From contig JARBTR010000013.1 of the NCBI GenBank assembly GCA_029240105.1, positions 1 to 64,000 on the forward strand: a stretch of DNA of 64,000 nt, in the 5' to 3' direction. Shown in pieces: positions 59,328 through 64,000 of the stretch; the first letter of the stretch is position 1, and each line of letters starts with the position of its first letter. Below the pieces are notes generated by a model. The model worked only from the letters and a program-made list of their open reading frames with translations. It was not told the origin of the DNA and ran no database searches. The translations under genes and the position numbers were made by a program. The DNA comes from Caryophanales bacterium (GTDB lineage: Bacteria; Bacillota; Bacilli; JARBTR01).

Positions 59328-59360
59328 GAAGAAAACCTCTCCAATTAAGATTTTCTTCTA
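59328..59360 (-). terminator. dtd terminator
   Basis: AGAAGAAAA / TTTTCTTCT with TTTTTT following on the minus strand, about 20 bases past the dtd stop. Confidence 0.75.
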
Positions 59361-59382
59361 ATTAAATATTGATTTTTTATAA

Positions 59383-59823
59383 TTATCTACTTTCAATTAC
59401 AATCGTTACTGGACCGTCATTTACTAGAGAAACCGACATATTCGCTCCAAAGATTCCTGTTTCAACTATAAGTCCAGCCTCTCTTAAGAAACTATTAAAT
59501 TTTTCATAAAGAGGGTTTGCTATTTCAGGACGGGCTGCATCTATAAACGCAGGGCGTCTCCCCTTTCTTGTATCTGCATAAAGTGTAAACTGCGATATAG
59601 ATAGGATGGTACCTCCAACATCTTGAATCGACAGATTCATCTTCTCATTTTCATCTTCAAAAACTCGAAGACCAGAAATTTTATCAGCCAAGTATCGTGC
59701 ATCAGATTCAGTATCGTCGTGTGTAACCCCAACAAGCAGCATAAATCCTTTACCTACTTGTCCAACTATTTTACCATGGACTGAAACTGAAGCTTCAGAT
59801 ACTCTTTGCAATACGACTTTCAT
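59383..59823 (-). CDS. dtd: D-aminoacyl-tRNA deacylase
   Basis: 146 aa, normal length. Hydrolyses D-aminoacyl-tRNAs. Both active-site motifs are intact: [15 protein letters not shown] (SQFTL) and NDGPVTI (the GlyPro cross-subunit motif, here with Asp-Gly-Pro). Downstream of relA as in Bacillus (relA-dtd), but the spacer is enlarged to about 480 bases by repeat elements. Confidence 0.96.
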   Translation of the reverse strand: MKVVLQRVSEASVSVHGKIVGQVGKGFMLLVGVTHDDTESDARYLADKISGLRVFEDENEKMNLSIQDVGGTILSISQFTLYADTRKGRRPAFIDAARPEIANPLYEKFNSFLREAGLIVETGIFGANMSVSLVNDGPVTIVIESR

Positions 59824-59927
59824 ATGTAATCCTCCAAAGTCACATTATTTGATATTTGATTTTAAAAACGCCCCACGCATTCATAGAATACGTGAGGTGT
59901 TATTGTTATTGAAATTTTTTAGATCCA

Positions 59928-60051
59928 ATTTTACACAAGAAGTGGTCAGATTCTAGGAGACAAGTTTTTGAGTCCCGGAGTGTACTTTTGGGTACATGAG
60001 GAGACGAAAAAACGTAGCTGAAAACGAAATTTGCTGCTTATTGTGTAAAAT
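59928..60051. repeat. Structured repeat, family F copy 1 (124 bp)
   Basis: Terminal inverted repeat ATTTTACACAA / TTGTGTAAAAT. Inner stems GTTTTT / AAAAAC and TGTAC / GTACA. Almost identical to copy 3 for its first ~100 bases. Confidence 0.85.
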
Positions 60052-60060
60052 AATTCGCAT

Positions 60061-60170
60061 CAAAAGTATTAAGATACTAGGAAGCAAGCTTGCGAGTCGA
60101 CGCGAGTTTACTTAAAGGTAAATGAGCGAGCGAGTAAGCGTAACTGACAACGAAGATGGTCGTTTATCAA
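60061..60170. repeat. Structured repeat, family F copy 2 (diverged)
   Basis: Related to the flanking copies by GAT-CTAGGA--CAAG, GAGTC, the central hairpin and ACAACGAAGATG, but with changed stems: GCTTGC / GTAAGC and TTTAC / GTAAA. It lacks the ATTTTACACAA ends. Confidence 0.75.
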
Positions 60171-60181
60171 ACGAAATTCAA

Positions 60182-60305
60182 ATTTTACACAAGAAGTGGT
60201 CAGATTCTAGGAGACAAGTTTTTGAGTCCCGGAGTGTACTTTTGGGTACATGAGGAGACGAAAAAACGTAGTCGACAACGAAGATGACTGCTTATTGTGT
60301 AAAAT
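60182..60305. repeat. Structured repeat, family F copy 3 (124 bp)
   Basis: Same ends and stems as copy 1, in direct orientation; ends two bases before the relA stop codon (in + coordinates). The three copies fill the relA-dtd spacer. Confidence 0.85.
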
Positions 60306-60307
60306 TA

Positions 60308-62506
60308 TTAGCTCATGAGGCGTTTGATGTCGTACACCTCAGGAACCTGCCGAATCCGATTATAAACCTTTTCAAGATGTTGTTTGTTTGGTACACGCAA
60401 AGACATTGTGATTACAGCACCTTTATCTTTGTCTCCATGACCAAAAACGGAATCTATGCTTGTTCTAGTTTCACTGACGGCAGCTAAAACATCTCTGAGA
60501 AGATTGCTTCGATCGTACCCTTGAATTTCGATTTCGACTGTATATTCCTTTGTTTCAAGAGATGCATCCCACTCAACGTTAATTAATCTTGCCTGTTCTT
60601 CGTTTGCCATAACATTTCGACAATCAAATCGATGAACGGAAACACCTCTACCTTTTGTAATGAAACCTAAAATTTGGTCACCAGGAATTGGATTACAACA
60701 TCTAGATAGACGAATGAGTAAGTTATCAATACCTGGCACGATCACTCCGGAACTATCACGTCGGTAATTTGGAAGAACTTTTGGTTCGTTTGCACTTTCC
60801 TTTAACCGCTGTTCTAAATAATCTGTATCTCGATTTCTTCGAATCTTTTCTGTCAAACGCATCGCAATCTGACTCGCGTTCATCCCGCCATATCCAACTG
60901 CTGCGTACAAATCATCTTCATTTAAGAAATTATATTTTTCAAGGACACGTTTAAGGTTTTCGGGAGCAAAGGCTTCTTTTACCCCGATTTCGAGGTCACG
61001 AATCTCCTTTTCAATCGCATCGCGTCCACCCTTAACGTTTTCCTCACGATTCTGTTTCTTAAAAAATTGCTTAATCTTATTTTTGGTATGAACTGAATAG
61101 GCAATTTTTAACCAATCACGACTTGGACCAGCTGAGTTTTTATTCGTTAAAATTTCGATGATATCGCCCGTTTGAAGTGCCGTATCAAGTGTAACGATAC
61201 GTCCATTTACTTTGGCGCCAACGCATTTATTACCAACATCTGAGTGAACCCGGTACGCAAAATCAATTGGTACAGAACCTTTTGGTAATTCAAAAAGATC
61301 ACCTCTTGGTGTGTACACATAGACCATATCCTCAAGCAAGTCTTGTTTGAGTGATTTCATAAACTCAACTGCACCAGAATCTTGGTCCGTTCCTTCTATG
61401 AATTCGCGGTAAAAGTCTAATTTCTTCTCTGCATTTTTTAAATTTGTAACGTCTTTACCTTGTTTGTAAGCCCAATGTGCAGCAATACCAAATTGTGCGA
61501 TGCGATGCATTTCCTCAGTTCGAATTTGAATCTCAAATGGAACTGCCTTTGGTCCAATTACGGTTGTATGTATCGATTGATACATATTTGATTTTGGCAT
61601 TGCTATAAAATCTTTAAAACGACCTGGAATTGGCCTCCAAATCGAATGTACAGCTCCTAAAACGGCATAACAATCTTTAATGTCTTTTACAATAATACGC
61701 ACTGCAAAAAGATCGTAAATTTCATCAAATGGTTTATTTTTTTTGTACATTTTTTTATAAATACTGTAAATATGTTTGGGACGCCCGTATACTTCTGCTT
61801 CGATGTTCACATCGACGAGACTTTTACGAATCTCGTTCATTACCTCAGCTAAAAATCCTTCACGTTCTGTACGTTTTTGGTTGATGAGTTCTACAATTTT
61901 TTGATAATAGGTAGGGTTAAGGTACTTTAAACTAATATCCTCAAGTTCCCACTGAATATTTGAAATACCCAATCGATTTGCTAGTGGAGCAAAAATTTCA
62001 AGGGTTTCATTAGCTATTCTCTTTTGTTTTTCTTCTGAAAGAAACTTTAATGTCCGTATATTGTGTAAACGGTCAGCAAATTTGATTAGAATAATTCGGA
62101 AGTCTGTCGCCATCGCAACAAACATTTTTCGGTGGTTTTCCGCTTGTGTTTCTTCAAGTGATGAAAATTTTATTTTTCCGAGTTTCGTTACACCATCAAC
62201 TAGATGCATAACATTCTCGTTAAACTCATTTTTAATTTGCTCTAATGTTGTGTCGGTATCTTCTACTACATCATGTAAAAAGCCTGCTGCTATTGTTGCA
62301 GGATCCATTTCCAATTCAACAAGAATACCCGCTACTTGAATTGGGTGAACAATATAAGCCTCACCAGATTGGCGCTGTTGACCTACATGTAGGTCATACG
62401 CAAAATGATAAGCCTTTTCAATTAATGCAATATCTTTTGGATCTGTTAGATACTTTCTTGCATTCGCAAGCACGTCTTCAAATGTGTATATTTTACCCTT
62501 TTCCAT
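60308..62506 (-). CDS. relA: Bifunctional (p)ppGpp synthetase/hydrolase Rel
   Basis: 732 aa, full length. Controls the stringent response. HD hydrolase with H78-D79 in GFLHDVVEDTD, synthetase core GRPKHIYSIYKKMYKKNKPFDEIYDLFAVRIIV, TGS domain (VYTPRGDLFELPKGSVPIDFAYRVHSDVG), zinc-finger-like LSRCCNPIPGDQILGFITKGRGVSVHRFDC and C-terminal ACT (VEIEIQGYDRSNLLRDVLAAV). Both activities look intact. Between apt and dtd as in Bacillus. Confidence 0.97.
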   Translation of the reverse strand: MEKGKIYTFEDVLANARKYLTDPKDIALIEKAYHFAYDLHVGQQRQSGEAYIVHPIQVAGILVELEMDPATIAAGFLHDVVEDTDTTLEQIKNEFNENVMHLVDGVTKLGKIKFSSLEETQAENHRKMFVAMATDFRIILIKFADRLHNIRTLKFLSEEKQKRIANETLEIFAPLANRLGISNIQWELEDISLKYLNPTYYQKIVELINQKRTEREGFLAEVMNEIRKSLVDVNIEAEVYGRPKHIYSIYKKMYKKNKPFDEIYDLFAVRIIVKDIKDCYAVLGAVHSIWRPIPGRFKDFIAMPKSNMYQSIHTTVIGPKAVPFEIQIRTEEMHRIAQFGIAAHWAYKQGKDVTNLKNAEKKLDFYREFIEGTDQDSGAVEFMKSLKQDLLEDMVYVYTPRGDLFELPKGSVPIDFAYRVHSDVGNKCVGAKVNGRIVTLDTALQTGDIIEILTNKNSAGPSRDWLKIAYSVHTKNKIKQFFKKQNREENVKGGRDAIEKEIRDLEIGVKEAFAPENLKRVLEKYNFLNEDDLYAAVGYGGMNASQIAMRLTEKIRRNRDTDYLEQRLKESANEPKVLPNYRRDSSGVIVPGIDNLLIRLSRCCNPIPGDQILGFITKGRGVSVHRFDCRNVMANEEQARLINVEWDASLETKEYTVEIEIQGYDRSNLLRDVLAAVSETRTSIDSVFGHGDKDKGAVITMSLRVPNKQHLEKVYNRIRQVPEVYDIKRLMS

Positions 62507-62633
62507 GAAATTCCCTATCTTCTTTTGACAACACTTTAAGGGGTCGCCTACCTATGTTATATATATCCCTTTATTATTGACAAAAATGTGACGAAAGTAA
62601 AGCACAAGTATTAAAATTTTACTTTTCTGCCTA

Positions 62634-62664
62634 AAAAAAGAAAACTCTACCGAAGCAGAGTTTA
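62634..62664 (-). terminator. apt terminator
   Basis: AAACTCT(GC) / (G)TAGAGTTT stem around TTCG, followed by TCTTTTTTT on the minus strand, 15 bases past the apt stop. Confidence 0.82.
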
Positions 62665-62678
62665 CAATTGATTCTATT

Positions 62679-63191
62679 CTAATATTCACAAAGAGAAATA
62701 CTATCGTATCCTTTGAATTTTTCTCTACCATTTAGGTAAGATAGGTTTACAAGGAATGCAATACCAGCAACAACGCCGCCTAAACCTTCAACTAATTTAA
62801 TAGTTGCTTCAATTGTACCGCCAGTTGCTAATAGGTCATCCGTAATTAGAACACGTTGACCTGGTTTAATAGCATCCTTGTGCATACTTAGTGTATTGCT
62901 TCCATACTCAAGATCGTAGGCATAATCAATCGTTTCACGTGGCAATTTACCAGGCTTACGAACAGGTGCAAAGCCAACTCCAAGTGCATAAGCAACTGGA
63001 CAACCAATAATAAATCCACGTGCTTCTGGACCAACCACAACATCAATTTTCTTATCAATTGCATACATCACAATTTGATCAGTCGCATATTTATATGCAT
63101 CTCCATCAGCCATTAAAGTAGAAATATCCTTAAAGCGAATTCCTGGTTTTGGCCAATCTTCTACGATTGTAATGTAATCTTTTAAATTCAT
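62679..63191 (-). CDS. apt: Adenine phosphoribosyltransferase
   Basis: 170 aa. Converts adenine and PRPP to AMP. PRPP loop [37 protein letters not shown] and the hood [10 protein letters not shown]. Start [24 protein letters not shown] is standard; RBS AAGGGG. Follows recJ by 36 bases, as in B. subtilis recJ-apt-relA. Confidence 0.97.
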   Translation of the reverse strand: MNLKDYITIVEDWPKPGIRFKDISTLMADGDAYKYATDQIVMYAIDKKIDVVVGPEARGFIIGCPVAYALGVGFAPVRKPGKLPRETIDYAYDLEYGSNTLSMHKDAIKPGQRVLITDDLLATGGTIEATIKLVEGLGGVVAGIAFLVNLSYLNGREKFKGYDSISLCEY

Positions 63192-63227
63192 ATAAATCCC
63201 CTTTTTCTAGGTGCTCTATTAGCACTA

Positions 63228-64000
63228 TTATATTAAATTACTTTGTAGCTGTTGAAAGTAGATTGTTATTTCTTCACGGGTAGAAAATAAAAGCATATTC
63301 TCAAATTCCATTTGCGCTTGTTTTTGCAAATAAACTTGGGATTCATCTAACGGTCTTTTAGTAACGTTTTTCTCTACATGAACAAATCCATTGTCTATTG
63401 TAACAAAACTTAAATCAAAAAACACACTAATTATGAAATCTAATAAATCTTTTGAAAAACCCAGACTTTTAGCTAATTGAGCTTGATTTCTATCATAATC
63501 AAAAGGACTATTAGCAAGCAGAAAACCATAAACTTTCATGAATTTTTCACGAGATGGTATTGTTTGGAACATTTTTTCAGAATCTGATTTTAAGAAAAGG
63601 TAAATCTTTGAAAACTGTTTTATTTTAAATAGTTTTTCCAGTTCATGAATGTTACTAGGAAGATCCACTATAACAAGATTCTCACTATCCTTGAAGTCAT
63701 CCACAGTAAGCAAATCAAGTTGTTTTGAAAGAATTTCTTTGTGAAATTCTAATGGAACTCGGTTACTCTCAACTTCATTAAATAAAAAGAATTTTCTTGG
63801 CGAAGGTATGCTTTTTAAATTTGATTGAGTTATTGGATTACTTCTAAAGTCAAAGATCTGTATCGAATTGCATGATATATCTTGTAGCATGAGTTGTGGT
63901 TTTGATACATTTTTCCATTCATTTATAGATAAATGGCCAACTAGTGATACAGAATCAGATTCACTTATTTCATCCAGTTTCGAACCGAATCCAAACCCTA
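63228..64000 (-). CDS. recJ: Single-strand exonuclease RecJ, C-terminal part (cut by window edge)
   Basis: The frame stays open to base 64000, so the track Met at 63890 is internal. Upstream of it the translation reads VSLVGHLSINEWKNVSKPQLM, the OB-fold segment of RecJ, and then MLQDI. The following ~215 residues match the extra C-terminal domain of Bacillus RecJ. The DHH/DHHA1 catalytic core is outside the window. Order recJ-apt-relA supports the call. Confidence 0.9.
   Translation of the reverse strand, partial: GFGFGSKLDEISESDSVSLVGHLSINEWKNVSKPQLMLQDISCNSIQIFDFRSNPITQSNLKSIPSPRKFFLFNEVESNRVPLEFHKEILSKQLDLLTVDDFKDSENLVIVDLPSNIHELEKLFKIKQFSKIYLFLKSDSEKMFQTIPSREKFMKVYGFLLANSPFDYDRNQAQLAKSLGFSKDLLDFIISVFFDLSFVTIDNGFVHVEKNVTKRPLDESQVYLQKQAQMEFENMLLFSTREEITIYFQQLQSNLI

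Larger units (their letters stand above)
58972..59382. other. Gap between the iron operon and dtd
   Basis: Contains two terminator-like hairpins (59157-59188 and 59328-59360). Between them on the minus strand is a strong AGGAGG site ahead of an eight-codon ORF (MLFQLTIW) at about 59258-59284. A frame overlapping its end runs MVKYYFSLDYLHTILTTL. Neither is called as a gene. Confidence 0.4.

Overview
The window reads as a low-GC, endospore-forming Firmicute of the Bacillales. The gene set includes spoIVFA/spoIVFB, a SpoIIB-like SPOR protein, a SafA-like coat gene, a YhcN-type lipoprotein, L27 with a cleavable N-terminal extension next to Prp, and an L21 leader RNA. Several conserved Bacillus subtilis neighbourhoods are present but altered, which would fit a relative outside Bacillus proper, perhaps Planococcaceae/Caryophanaceae. 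That placement is inference; no rRNA or tRNA gene was seen. Most genes lie on the minus strand.

Layout. 1-4.3 kb: recD2 (cut by the left edge), mnmA and a cysteine desulfurase on minus, then rarA on plus. 4.4-11.7 kb: a small hydrolase, an APH-like kinase, a hypothetical gene, typA with a tiny ylaF-like gene, an inositol-monophosphatase-family gene, DUF1885 and def. 11.7-23.1 kb: yajC, tgt, a five-gene branched-chain amino acid ABC operon (livKHMGF) with CodY boxes, queA, ruvB, a small membrane gene, ruvA and a transglutaminase-like protein. 23.4-32.4 kb is more irregular: a 734-aa coiled-coil DUF2325 protein, a broken yebC, degV, a YhcN-like lipoprotein, nadE, a CotS-like kinase and a SafA-like gene split over three frames. 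32.8-39.1 kb: an AbrB-like regulator with a heterodimeric ABC exporter, then two DUF975 membrane proteins. 39.2-50 kb: the classic block obgE-rpmA-prp-rplU-spoIVFB-spoIVFA-minD-mreD-mreC-mreB-radC-maf-spoIIB, but without minC. 50-64 kb: two adjacent ATP-grasp ligases, a polysaccharide deacetylase, a glutathione peroxidase, a Fur-boxed siderophore/haem-type ABC operon, dtd, relA, apt and the 3' part of recJ.

The genes cover tRNA modification (mnmA with its sulfur donor, queA, tgt), translation (def, typA, obgE, L21, L27, dtd), DNA processing (recD2, rarA, ruvAB, recJ), cell shape and division (mreBCD, minD), sporulation, stringent response and purine salvage (relA, apt), and two nutrient importers with readable operator sites (CodY for liv, Fur for iron).

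The least explained content is the set of palindromic repeats in intergenic DNA. I could separate at least six families by eye: a 222-bp MITE-like repeat (three copies, one nested inside another repeat), its host repeat (two copies), a pair flanking the cysteine desulfurase gene, a pair of three-tier hairpins, a 138-bp element with terminal inverted repeats, and a triple array between relA and dtd whose diverged copies show compensatory stem changes. Other points of interest are the DUF2325 protein, the twin ATP-grasp genes, the frameshifted safA and yebC genes, and the rearranged ruv, queA-tgt and min neighbourhoods.
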